DNA of 6,364 nt from Bacillota bacterium (GCA_023441055.1 JAEZQY010000007.1:1-6364), one strand, 5' to 3'; positions 1 to 6,062 are shown, counted from the first letter of the stretch. Translations and numbers: made by a program. Notes: a model not told the origin generated them from the letters alone.

Positions 1-451
1 AACTCCATGTCTGGGTATGCAGGTACATATCAACATCCCCTTCTAATATTTGCATTTGCTTTATTCCTTCAGCCACGAGTGCTTTTCCTAGGCCCCTACC
101 TTGATATTCCGGTCTTACTGCAACCCAGTGAATGACTGCATCTCTTCTATCTCCTGTCAGCTTCCACCAAGCGGTTATAGTGGCAATCATTTGCCCAATA
201 GAATCTCGAATATAAAATTGTCTTCGCTTCAGTTCCTCTATGTGCGGCATAAATTCTTCATTGTAATATTTCAAAGCACCTTCCGTGGCATCAAATTCTG
301 CTACTGAAGCCTCTATCTCGGACCATTGCAATTCATTTCCTTCATTATATCTACAAAATGAATAGCCAACTGGTAAATCATAATTCTTAAAAATCGTCCC
401 CTTGGGGCGCTTCATGAGGATGTGTTTATATGGAATAGTTTTATCTAACAT
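1..451 (-). CDS. GNAT family N-acetyltransferase, C-terminus cut by window edge
   Basis: I translated this frame from the minus strand. It begins MLDKTIPYKHILMKRPKG and stays open for 150 codons to the window edge. The acetyl-CoA binding motif A is clear around residues 111-122 (AVRPEYQGRGLG), matching the family pattern Q/R-x-x-G-x-G/A. It follows a beta strand IHWV. The family transfers acetyl groups from acetyl-CoA to amines. The substrate cannot be told; the long N-terminal segment before motif A fits a stand-alone small-molecule or protein acetyltransferase. The ATG at 451 is preceded by AAGGAG about eight bases upstream. The gene begins about 45 bases after the core box of repeat A, so it is the cargo of the next cassette downstream in the array. 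The C-terminal part and its own repeat lie outside the window. Confidence 0.85.
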   Translation of the reverse strand, partial: MLDKTIPYKHILMKRPKGTIFKNYDLPVGYSFCRYNEGNELQWSEIEASVAEFDATEGALKYYNEEFMPHIEELKRRQFYIRDSIGQMIATITAWWKLTGDRRDAVIHWVAVRPEYQGRGLGKALVAEGIKQMQILEGDVDMYLHTQTWS

Positions 452-495
452 TGGTAACACTCCTTGGATTCTATTTATTCCCTTGCGATTATTTC

Positions 496-606
496 ATCTA
501 ACGTCCCTCGCATTCACGAACCCGAGAACCTTAAGCCCCCAACGGGGGCGGCCGCGACGCGGTTAGGTTCGCAGGGTTGTCGCCTGAATCCGCTTCCTCG
601 AAAAGC
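496..606 (-). repeat. attC-like repeat A, truncated copy
   Basis: This copy keeps the core box ATCTAAC at 496-502 (GTTAGAT on the minus strand), the CATTCACG inner box, the AACCC/GGGTT arm with the CCCCC-AAC-GGGGG hairpin, and the GTCGCC half of the second arm. It stops matching the other copies near CTCGAAA at about 597-603. The GGCGAC partner, the GGCC hairpin, the second inner box and the RYYYAAC box are all missing. A terminator occupies the place where they should be. As an attC site it could not fold fully, so the retropepsin cassette behind it is probably fixed in place. Confidence 0.8.
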
Positions 607-610
607 CCAC

Positions 611-636
611 AAAAAAATCTGCAATCCTATTGCAGA
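611..636 (-). terminator. Rho-independent terminator of the retropepsin cassette
   Basis: Read on the minus strand there is a perfect 8-bp stem, TCTGCAAT with ATTGCAGA, around a 3-nt loop, followed directly by seven T residues. The loop overlaps the TAG stop codon (627-629) of the retropepsin gene, so the terminator is built over the end of the coding region. It is the only hairpin with a T-tract that I noticed in the window. The other cassettes end in GC-rich attC-like structures without a T-run. Confidence 0.8.
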
Positions 637-1006
637 CGCTGTAGTTCTAGGTTGTATAGATCTATGATGTAATTGCCTTTTAATAAAATATCAAGTCCAA
701 GTAATCCATCAATTTTGTCATGCTGAAATGATGAAAAATCCAGTTCAATATCCTTTGTCAAATAATCCCCTATTTGAATGGACTCTACTGTTTTGATAAA
801 GGCGTGCTCTGCTCCGCCAATTCCAAAACTTGTAATGAAATGATCATCCCTTGTTGCCCTTATATCTATCTCATCAACGGCATCCTGTGAAATCAAAGTA
901 TGGCTTGCTCCAGTATCGATAACAATATTATTGAGCACCTTTCTTTGACCGTTGTAGTCAATTGTTAATTCCGTAAATAAGATCCTTTCCGAAATTCAAT
1001 TTTCAT
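627..1006 (-). pseudogene. Retropepsin-like aspartic protease, frameshifted near the N-terminus
   Basis: The main open frame (627-938 from a GTG) carries the aspartic protease motif VIDTGASHTLIS. Near the C-terminus it has GLLGLDILLKGNYIIDL, the hydrophobic-hydrophobic-Gly flap-side element of single-domain retroviral-type (clan AA) proteases, which act as homodimers. Upstream in the same frame the sequence reads ILFTELTIDYNGQRKVLNN, normal for the start of this family, but it meets a stop at 996-998. A better start is the ATG at 1004-1006 in another frame, giving MKIEFRKG. Joining MKIEFRKG to ILFTELTI needs one extra base near 980-990. I infer a one-base deletion (real decay or a sequencing error). 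The intact protein would have about 126 residues. The ATG abuts the TAA of the preceding gene, suggesting translational coupling. The substrate is unknown. Confidence 0.75.
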
Positions 1007-1248
1007 TTACAGATATCTCCTTAAGCCGATGTATCTTCGAATGATTAGTTCAATTCTATCTTTAGATGTATGGTAAACAAGGATTTTATTCTTAGAATCT
1101 AACAGTTCCCGAGTTGCATCTTCATCTTTAACAGGACCAATTAATGCAATATCATCAACAATTTCTTTATTATCCTGTTCAAATGAGTTAAGAATTTCAA
1201 ATTTCCAAATTGATCTGGATAGATCTTTTGAACTTCTTGCCATTTCAT
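1007..1248 (-). pseudogene. Small protein of unknown function, probable one-base frameshift
   Basis: The long frame ends IVDDIALIGPVKDEDATRE... and LVYHTSKDRIELIIRRYIG..., a small acidic-to-basic domain without membrane segments. An in-frame ATG exists at 1243. The ATG at 1248 has the better-placed ribosome binding site (GGAGG eight bases upstream) and opens MKWQEVQKIYPDQF before running out of frame. Adding one T to the TTT run near 1205-1210 would join it to WKFEILNSFEQDN. The family resemblance (KWQEV...YP at the start, VYHTS near the end) is from memory of uncharacterised Bacillota proteins found next to retropepsin-like genes, so it is tentative. The gene is first in a two-gene cassette and directly abuts the protease gene, which suggests a joint role. 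If the shift is only a sequencing error, the intact protein has about 80 residues. Confidence 0.55.
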
Positions 1249-1278
1249 AATAGATCCCTCCATCGATTTTATATATTT

Positions 1279-1287
1279 ATTGTATCA
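1279..1287 (-). promoter_or_regulatory. Possible extended -10 promoter for the two-gene cassette
   Basis: On the minus strand TGATACAAT gives a TGn extended -10 with a TACAAT hexamer, about 30 bases before the start codon at 1248 and inside the cassette leader. I see no good -35 hexamer at the usual spacing. The surrounding leader is very AT-rich, so a chance match is possible. Confidence 0.3.
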
Positions 1288-1320
1288 CGAATTGGTTTTA
1301 ATAGCCTTAGATAGAATTTC

Positions 1321-1482
1321 GTCTAACGTCTTCCTCGTATTCACGAACCCGAGAACCTTAAGCCCCCAACGGGGGTGGCCGCGATGCGGTTAGGTTCGCA
1401 GGGTTGTCGCCTGAATCCACTCCCTCGAAATGCCTCGCGGCCGAGGGCGGTAAGGCCCGCCGCGTGAATGCAATGTTTAGGC
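1321..1482 (-). repeat. attC-like repeat B (GNAT cassette)
   Basis: This full-length copy lies between the GNAT gene and the small-protein gene. The box next to the downstream gene is GTCTAAC at 1321-1327 (GTTAGAC on the minus strand). The box after the GNAT gene is GTTTAGGC at 1475-1482, with one extra T relative to the expected GTTAGGC. The third arm differs from other copies: it reads GGGCGGTAAGGCCC, and the GTCGCC...GGCGAC pairing seen elsewhere is lost. The inner box is GTATTCACG on one side and CGTGAATGC on the other, leaving a G-T type mismatch. Confidence 0.85.
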
Positions 1483-1496
1483 GAAGCCATCTTGAG

Positions 1497-1976
1497 CTAC
1501 TCACAAAGGTTTGTTGACATAACTATTCCGATTATTTTGTTGCTCTTGTAATCTTCCATTACTTTCATGTCGAATGGTTTAAATCCATGCTTATTATAAA
1601 ACAACAAAGCCCTTGTATTTATATTATGACATATCAATTTAAGTTCCTGAGCGTTATATTCTATGCGAGCGATGTTCTTCATTGTGTCTAGTAAAAATGA
1701 CCCTACACCGTGACTCCTAAAATTGGGATGCACTATTACATTGCCTAACCAACAATCTTGCCCTTCATTTACATCATATAAATTACAGTAACCCGATACT
1801 TCTCCCATATAAGTTATAACAGTTGGCGAAAATCGACTTAAGGCAACTTCTTCAAGTATTTCTGATGATATTGGGAATTTCCCTTTGGGGTACATATAAA
1901 ACAATTCTTCCTGATTCTGTGGCATTGTCGCTATAATCATGAAATCTTCATGAGTGGCGTTACGAGATTGAAGCAT
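1497..1976 (-). CDS. GNAT family N-acetyltransferase
   Basis: This 159-residue protein starts MLQSRNATHEDFMIIA. Motif A covers residues 79-92 (NVIVHPNFRSHGVG), with RSHGVG as the acetyl-CoA pyrophosphate loop. Motif B follows at 117-135 (CHNINTRALLFYNKHGFKPF), the usual N...A..Y.k.GF element. The length is typical for a complete single-domain GNAT. I chose the ATG at 1976 because GGAGG lies nine bases upstream and the N-terminus fits the fold. The frame stays open as far as 2114, but that extension only translates repeat C. The gene is the only one in its cassette, with about 38 bases of leader after the core box and a stop about 15 bases before the next one. It is unrelated in sequence to the GNAT at 1-451. 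The acceptor substrate is unknown. Confidence 0.88.
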   Translation of the reverse strand: MLQSRNATHEDFMIIATMPQNQEELFYMYPKGKFPISSEILEEVALSRFSPTVITYMGEVSGYCNLYDVNEGQDCWLGNVIVHPNFRSHGVGSFLLDTMKNIARIEYNAQELKLICHNINTRALLFYNKHGFKPFDMKVMEDYKSNKIIGIVMSTNLCE

Positions 1977-2014
1977 CCAGAGTTTCCTCCAAAGTATTAT
2001 TTCTTCATGGTTTC

Positions 2015-2180
2015 GCCTAACGTCTCTCGCATTCACGAACCCGAGAACCTTAAGTCCCCAACGGGGGGGCGGCCGCGGCGCGGTTAGGTTCGCAGGGTTG
2101 TCGCCTGAATCCACTTCCTCGAAATGTCTCTCGGCGACCGAGCAGCCGTAAGCCTGCGATGCGTGAATGCGATGTTAGGC
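2015..2180 (-). repeat. attC-like repeat C (kinase cassette)
   Basis: This full-length copy, 166 bp, belongs to the kinase cassette. The boxes are GCCTAAC at 2015-2021 and GTTAGGC at 2174-2180, a perfect inverted pair. Internal differences are a G-run of seven in the first hairpin, CCGCGGCGCGG in place of CCGCGACGCGG, and a weakened third hairpin (GCAG...CTGC). The GTCGCC...GGCGAC arm is intact. The L-type boxes GCATTCACG and CGTGAATGC pair exactly. Confidence 0.88.
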
Positions 2181-2204
2181 GATGCCCTTGCTTCTTCGAG
2201 TATG

Positions 2205-2762
2205 CTAATTTTTACGTTTTTTTATTTCTATTACTATTGAATCCACAATTGATTCAATTGGCGTTGATCCATCAATTATGAAGTCAGAATTAGGTTTTAT
2301 TGTGTTAAGCGCATTTATATATGCGTTTCTACTTCGTCTTAAGTAATGATCTAATTCATCTCTAATTTCTTCTGCAGATGCTTCAGTATAATCCCTTAAA
2401 ATCCTTCTTGCCATAGCGACATCTAATGGGGTATCAATATAGATTGTAAAATCGATAAAAGCATTCATTCCAGAATGAGCATAAGCAAATGGATAGTCAA
2501 CAATAATGTAATCAAGGGCTTTCTTTTTCACTGATAATTCCATCTGTATATCATTAATTAGCGGCGCCAAATCCCATTCATTGGGAACAGCCCCCTTCTC
2601 TACCCATTCACAGATATCATCAGGCTGAGTGGCAAATTCATAATTGTCAAAATATAGAGCTTTCGAATTATTCAATGTTTCTGATAATTTCTTTGTTATG
2701 GTGGTTTTTCCGCCGCCAGATACTGCGGCAATCGTAACTACAAATAGATTTTGATTTTTCAT
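2205..2762 (-). CDS. P-loop kinase of the uridine kinase type
   Basis: This 185-residue protein has a Walker A loop AVSGGGKTT at residues 13-21, a base/sugar-side element LYFDNYEF at 37-43 that resembles the FDDYY region of uridine kinases, a Walker B-like strand YIIVDYPF at 85-92, and a LID-type arginine element MARRILRDY at 117-125. The segment FIDFTIYIDTPLDVAMARR is typical of the uridine kinase/AAA_17-type nucleoside kinase group. The first glycine of the classical GxxxxGK loop is replaced by alanine. Predicted role: ATP-dependent phosphorylation of a nucleoside or similar small molecule in the cytosol. The real substrate cannot be read from the sequence. The ATG is preceded by GAGGG six bases upstream. 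It is the only gene in its cassette, with a leader of about 100 bases containing a weak hairpin (AGAAAA/TTTTCT) and no convincing promoter. Confidence 0.85.
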   Translation of the reverse strand: MKNQNLFVVTIAAVSGGGKTTITKKLSETLNNSKALYFDNYEFATQPDDICEWVEKGAVPNEWDLAPLINDIQMELSVKKKALDYIIVDYPFAYAHSGMNAFIDFTIYIDTPLDVAMARRILRDYTEASAEEIRDELDHYLRRSRNAYINALNTIKPNSDFIIDGSTPIESIVDSIVIEIKKRKN

Positions 2763-2861
2763 CGGTATCCCTCATGAATCAAGAAAATAGTTTTCTGGAT
2801 TTCATTCATCTCGATTTTCAAGATTAGAATGACGGTTTTAATATGGTTTTCCAATGGTTTC

Positions 2862-3020
2862 GCCTAACGTCCCCGCATTCACGAACCCGAGAACCTTAAG
2901 CCCCAACGGGGCGGCTGCGACGCGGTTAGGTTCGCAGGATTGTCGCCTGAATCCGCTCCCCCTAAATGCCTCTCGGCGACCAAGGACCGTAAGGCTCGCC
3001 GCGTGAACGTAGTGTTATGC
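2862..3020 (-). repeat. attC-like repeat D (RDD cassette)
   Basis: The boxes are GCCTAAC at 2862-2868 and GTTATGC at 3014-3020. They do not pair with each other, because they belong to different cassettes (kinase and RDD), as expected in an integrated array. The first hairpin is shortened on both sides (GCCCC-AAC-GGGGC), a compensatory length change. The third hairpin is eroded (GGACCGTAAGGCTC), and one inner box reads CGTGAACG, mismatching CATTCACG at one base. Confidence 0.87.
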
Positions 3021-3048
3021 GAAGGATCACTCTTCATTGAATCCGCTA

Positions 3049-3771
3049 TTAATATCTTACAGTTTTCACTTTCCAATTTTTGTTTGGCTCTTTTGATAAT
3101 GTTATAAAAAGTGTTAAAGTCTGTTTCTCACCTTTTACTTTAAGTTTAAAGAATGCTTCTCCATGTCCATTACTTCGACTAATACTTCCTGAAGGGAAAA
3201 ATCCAAATGTAATGTGGTCTCCTACAATTTCTTGAATGTCTTTATTCTCTTGAATATATCTTATTGCAGTTTTGTAAGAAGTATCTTCCTTAAAAGTTAA
3301 TAAAAAGCCACTTACCACCAAGAATGCAATTATACAAATTGAGATGACGATTCTAAAAATTTTCGCTGCTAAGTTTGTTGGATTATTTAAGTGATAGACA
3401 TCCAATCCATATTTAATATCACCTTGCCTTCGTTTGTCATTTCCGAAAAGAATATTGTAAAAATCTTTAGGCCAAAATATTGAAGTTAAATTTCTCTTTA
3501 TTAAATGTTTCGTACTTGGGATTGAAAAATCTAATTCCCTGATTCCTAGATTAAAGACACTTTTACCAATACTTCTCCCATCTATTGCATCCTTGCAAAG
3601 AAAAGCGGCCATCCCCAAAATAATAATAATTATAGAGAGAATTGACGATAGAACAACGCTATCTTCCGTCCAATTGATAAGAAAAAAGATTAGTATGATA
3701 GTTAAAACAATACTTAAGTAGGTATCGATAAAAAGAGCAGCAAACCTGCTTAATTTCGTTGCTCGTTTCAT
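3049..3771 (-). CDS. RDD family membrane protein with Coa1-like C-terminal domain
   Basis: This 240-residue integral membrane protein has RDD-domain landmarks: Arg9 and Asp16 in RFAALFID inside the first helix (about 13-33), a second helix at about 38-58, RSIGK at 66-70 on the cytosolic side, and the conserved basic loop DKRRQGDIKYGLDV around 112-125. A third helix spans about 138-159. The last 75 residues (TAIRYIQENKDIQEIVGD...GEAFFKLKVKGEKQTL...NWKVKTVRY) resemble the small alpha-beta fold of cytochrome oxidase assembly factor Coa1-type domains, probably outside the membrane. That call is by pattern only. RDD proteins are thought to act in transport or ion homeostasis, but most members are uncharacterised. 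TAGGAG lies eight bases before the ATG. It is the only gene in its cassette, beginning 34 bases after the core box. Confidence 0.8.
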   Translation of the reverse strand: MKRATKLSRFAALFIDTYLSIVLTIILIFFLINWTEDSVVLSSILSIIIIILGMAAFLCKDAIDGRSIGKSVFNLGIRELDFSIPSTKHLIKRNLTSIFWPKDFYNILFGNDKRRQGDIKYGLDVYHLNNPTNLAAKIFRIVISICIIAFLVVSGFLLTFKEDTSYKTAIRYIQENKDIQEIVGDHITFGFFPSGSISRSNGHGEAFFKLKVKGEKQTLTLFITLSKEPNKNWKVKTVRY

Positions 3772-3805
3772 TTGTCATCTCCTATTTAATATTTAGTGAT
3801 CTTTC

Positions 3806-3966
3806 GCATAACGTTCCCGCATTCACGAACCCGAGAACCTTAAGCCCCCAATGGGGGCGGCCGCGACGCGGTTAGGTTCGCAGGGTTGTCGCCTGAATCC
3901 GCCTCCTCGAAATGCCTCTCGGCGACCAAGAGCTGTAAGGCCCGCCGCGTGAATGCGATGTTATAC
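3806..3966 (-). repeat. attC-like repeat E (NUDIX cassette)
   Basis: The boxes are GCATAAC at 3806-3812 (start of the RDD cassette) and GTTATAC at 3960-3966 (end of the NUDIX cassette). The first hairpin is GCCCCC-AAT-GGGGGC, with a base change only in the loop. GTCGCC...GGCGAC is intact. The third hairpin is eroded (GAGCTGTAAGGCCC). The inner boxes GCATTCACG and CGTGAATGC pair perfectly. Confidence 0.88.
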
Positions 3967-4001
3967 GAAGCCCTTGCCGTCTTGATCAACTTAGAAAGAT
4001 T

Positions 4002-4433
4002 TTAAATAAATATTTCATACGTATCTATTTTCTCATCCCTGAATATTGTCTTATGGTTGTTTACTGCATCGATTAGTCTTTGAGCTGTAAAGCTTGATAT
4101 CGGTTTTGGCAGTTGATCCAGATTAAAAAATCCATATGTATCAATCTCTTTATTATCAACTTCTATATCACCTTCGAAAGAACATGCTTTAAATGTATAG
4201 ATATATCTATTCTTATGTGGCTGAAAATATAGTCCTGAGAATTCCATGTCTATAGCAGTAATATTAATTTCTTCTTTAAGTTCTCTCTGCGCAGCATCCC
4301 ATGCAGACTCTTCACTTTCGACCATTCCACCTGGCAGTGACCATTGCTTTTTGCCGTAAGTATGATGAACTAATAGGACTCGATTTTGATCATCAATAAT
4401 TATTATTCCCGAGGCATCTTGACCTCTCTCCAA
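4002..4433 (-). CDS. NUDIX hydrolase
   Basis: This 143-residue protein contains the Nudix box at residues 36-58, G36-x5-E42-x7-R50-E51-L52-K53-E54-E55-I56-N57-I58. The glycine normally near the end is replaced by Asn57, while the metal-binding REx2EE core is complete. It is preceded by WSLPGG, typical of the strand before the box. NUDIX enzymes hydrolyse nucleoside diphosphates linked to another group (damaged nucleotides, cofactors, sugar nucleotides); the substrate here is unknown. I prefer the TTG at 4433 because GAGG lies eight bases upstream and the protein then begins ERGQDASGIIII, a normal start for the fold. The frame remains open to a GTG at 4493 inside the repeat, which would add 20 residues encoded by the attC-like end and the leader. 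It is the only gene in its cassette. Confidence 0.85.
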   Translation of the reverse strand: MERGQDASGIIIIDDQNRVLLVHHTYGKKQWSLPGGMVESEESAWDAAQRELKEEINITAIDMEFSGLYFQPHKNRYIYTFKACSFEGDIEVDNKEIDTYGFFNLDQLPKPISSFTAQRLIDAVNNHKTIFRDEKIDTYEIFI

Positions 4434-4472
4434 TAGATATTCCTCTTTTCTTATGTATTTTGCAAGGGTTTC

Positions 4473-4632
4473 GTATAACGATCCCGCATTCACAAACCCG
4501 AGAACCTTAAGCCCCCAACGGGGGCGGCTGCGACGCGGTTAGGTTCGCAGGGTTGTCGCCTGAGTACGCTTCTTCGAAATGCCTCTGGCGACCCAGGGCC
4601 GTAAGGCCCGCCGCGTGAATGCTGTGTTAGAT
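4473..4632 (-). repeat. attC-like repeat F (methyltransferase cassette)
   Basis: The boxes are GTATAAC at 4473-4479 (start of the NUDIX cassette) and GTTAGAT at 4626-4632 (end of the methyltransferase cassette). The CCCCC-AAC-GGGGG hairpin, the GTCGCC...GGCGAC arm and the GGGCC-GTAA-GGCCC hairpin are all intact. The interior of the second arm differs from the other copies (TGAGTACGCTTCTTCG), a variant partly shared with repeat H. One inner box is CATTCACA instead of CATTCACG. Confidence 0.88.
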
Positions 4633-4659
4633 GAAGTGGCTGACATCCTGGACTAACCC

Positions 4660-5344
4660 TCACGGCTTTATTGCTTTCCAAATATACTTATATTCCTTTA
4701 ACTCCAATCTTCCATTGACAGTGTTTTCAAAAATAAGTTTATCAAGATCATTTTTAAAATCCGGATTCATATAATACGGGTTCCCTGGTATATCTGATAT
4801 ATATTTAGTAAATTCAATTTCATTTGGGAAAACTACTTTCGCATTATTATATTCCCTAATTTCAATATTGATAAAATTGTTTTTCGATAATCGTTCTTTG
4901 ACTACATCCAATGCTCCTGAATGTATACCGAAAATAATTCCACCGGATTTAAGTATTCGATGATGATTAATGATCGATGTTGGTCCTCTCCGATCGTATA
5001 TCAAATCGAATTGACCGTCCAAAAAAGGAAGTTCCTCTTTCGTTGAAGCAAAGACAAAATGCAAATTACTGATCTTGGCTTCTTGAAGTAAAGAGTCTGC
5101 TATCTTAATCATCTCGATTGCATTGTCAAATCCAATTATCGACTTGGCATACTTGGCCATTCGGAGTGTATGTAAAATCTCCGTGTCCACAACCGGCATC
5201 CAATGCTGACAGATGAACGGATAACAAACGAATCAATTCTTGTTCAAAGATATCTTCTGCTGATACTCCCTCAAAAGTAAACATTGCATTGCTTCTATAC
5301 CCGCCATTTCTGATTGCGATAGAGTTGTACCAGTCTACTCCCAT
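4660..5344 (-). pseudogene. Class I SAM-dependent methyltransferase, broken by one frameshift
   Basis: Two overlapping frames make one protein. The first (from ATG 5344, with GGGGTGA six bases upstream) reads MGVDWYNSIAIRNGGYRSNA and reaches motif I, LDAGCGHGD, at residues 48-56. Just after GDFT it goes out of frame. The second frame continues LHTLRMAKYAKSIIGFDNA, where the Asp in GFD is the expected motif II acidic residue, and then runs to FDLIYDRRGPTS, LKSGGIIFGIHSG and a C-terminal YKYIWKAIKP. One extra T in the TTTT run at 5174-5177 (AAAA on plus) restores a protein of about 227 residues, a normal size for the family. The methyl acceptor is unknown. Either this is a recent loss-of-function mutation or a base missed in sequencing; the rest of the frame shows no other decay. 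Confidence 0.85.
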
Positions 5345-5377
5345 GATTCACCCCAGTATTAGATTTTCAGCCATTTC

Positions 5378-5540
5378 ATCTAACGTTCCCGCATTCACGA
5401 ACCCGAGAACCTTAAGGCCCCAACAGGGCCGGCCGCGACGCGGTTAGGTTCGCAGGGTTGTCGCCTGATTCCGCTTCCCCGAAATGCCTCTCGGCGACCA
5501 AGGGCCGTAAGGCCCGCCGCGTGAATGCGATGTTTGTTGC
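5378..5540 (-). repeat. attC-like repeat G (DUF6933-like cassette), one box altered
   Basis: The box at 5378-5384 is ATCTAAC (start of the methyltransferase cassette). The other end, at 5532-5540, reads GTTTGTTGC, which does not complement the GTTATAAG that precedes the gene of the same cassette at 6094-6101. The flanking bases beyond it (GCCAGTGC) still match the leader (ACCAGTGC), so it is the same cassette with a changed core box. The first hairpin is rearranged to GGCCC-CAACA-GGGCC, still pairing. The GGGCC-GTAA-GGCCC hairpin at 5502-5515 is perfect. Confidence 0.85.
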
Positions 5541-5567
5541 GATGCCAGTGCCTTCCTGAGTTTACTT

Positions 5568-6062
5568 TCATTCGGTGTTGTAGTTCTTATGATCTTTTAT
5601 TGATTCCTTAAAAACTTTTATCGGTTCATTGTAATCTATTGGTCTATGAATTAATCTATTCAGCCATTTCAATCGTTCAATGTTGTCGTTAAAATCATCT
5701 TCTATAAAAAACATAACTTCCTTCATTGTTCCAAGTACACTTCTATTATTTGTCTTCGATATAACTACATCCGAACCATACTCTAAATATTTATTGATAA
5801 ATATCTCTTTAACTCCTTCTCTGAGTAAGTATTCTCGGAGAGTTGCCAAGAATTTCTCTTTCAATCGATCTGGTTGTCCAGTTCTTATTTCATCAATAAT
5901 TATAGATAATCTAGTAAAATCATTTACGAAGACAATATGTTTACGTTTGTTTAAGTTATAAATATTTACATGCCAACTTAATAACGGAGGCACATTTATA
6001 TCTTCAATCGGAGGCTCTTTCATATCTTTTAATAAATCTTTTGTAAGTCTGAGAGTAATCAT
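5568..6062 (-). CDS. DUF6933-like protein of unknown function
   Basis: This 164-residue soluble protein begins MITLRLTKDLLKDMKEPP. It continues with LSWHVNIYNLNKRKHIVFVNDFTRLSIII (residues 28-56) and has NRSVLGTMKEVMFFIED at 106-122. The order of an N-terminal TLRxTxKLL, a strand containing W...N...R...F.N..T, and NRSVLGxMxE is how I remember the DUF6933 family, for which no function is established. The assignment is from memory and needs a profile search. I chose the ATG at 6062 because the upstream extension to 6116 translates only repeat H and leader. The ribosome binding site AAAGGA is about 13 bases upstream, farther than usual. It is the only gene in its cassette, flanked by an intact box upstream and an altered one downstream (repeat G). 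Confidence 0.72.
   Translation of the reverse strand: MITLRLTKDLLKDMKEPPIEDINVPPLLSWHVNIYNLNKRKHIVFVNDFTRLSIIIDEIRTGQPDRLKEKFLATLREYLLREGVKEIFINKYLEYGSDVVISKTNNRSVLGTMKEVMFFIEDDFNDNIERLKWLNRLIHRPIDYNEPIKVFKESIKDHKNYNTE

Noticed and set aside
101..307. Plus-strand frame of 68 codons inside the first GNAT gene
   Set aside because: Antisense shadow of a gene with clear acetyltransferase motifs.
464..667. Plus-strand frame of 67 codons across repeat A
   Set aside because: It translates the repeat and the terminator, has no ribosome binding site and resembles no protein.
2205..2762. Antibiotic phosphotransferase or acetyltransferase resistance role for the kinase and GNAT cassettes
   Set aside because: Nothing in the motifs points to aminoglycosides, chloramphenicol or streptothricin; the kinase follows the uridine kinase pattern and the GNAT substrates are unreadable.
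2763..2861. Promoter or riboswitch in the kinase leader
   Set aside because: TTGAAA and TCTAAT hexamers are present but not at workable spacing, and the only hairpin (AGAAAA/TTTTCT) is weak.
2879..3076. Minus-strand frame of 65 codons reading SGDNPANLTAS...PRWGLRFSG
   Set aside because: It is the conceptual translation of repeat D. The same residues appear from the other repeats (for example 4490-4681 and the 5' extension of the GNAT frame to 2114), so it is a repeat artefact.
4490..4681. Minus-strand frame of 63 codons over repeat F
   Set aside because: Almost entirely repeat sequence, arginine- and proline-rich from the GC-rich arms, with no supporting start signal.
5680..5961. Plus-strand frame of 93 codons inside the DUF6933-like gene
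   Set aside because: Antisense shadow; serine- and leucine-rich composition and no ribosome binding site.
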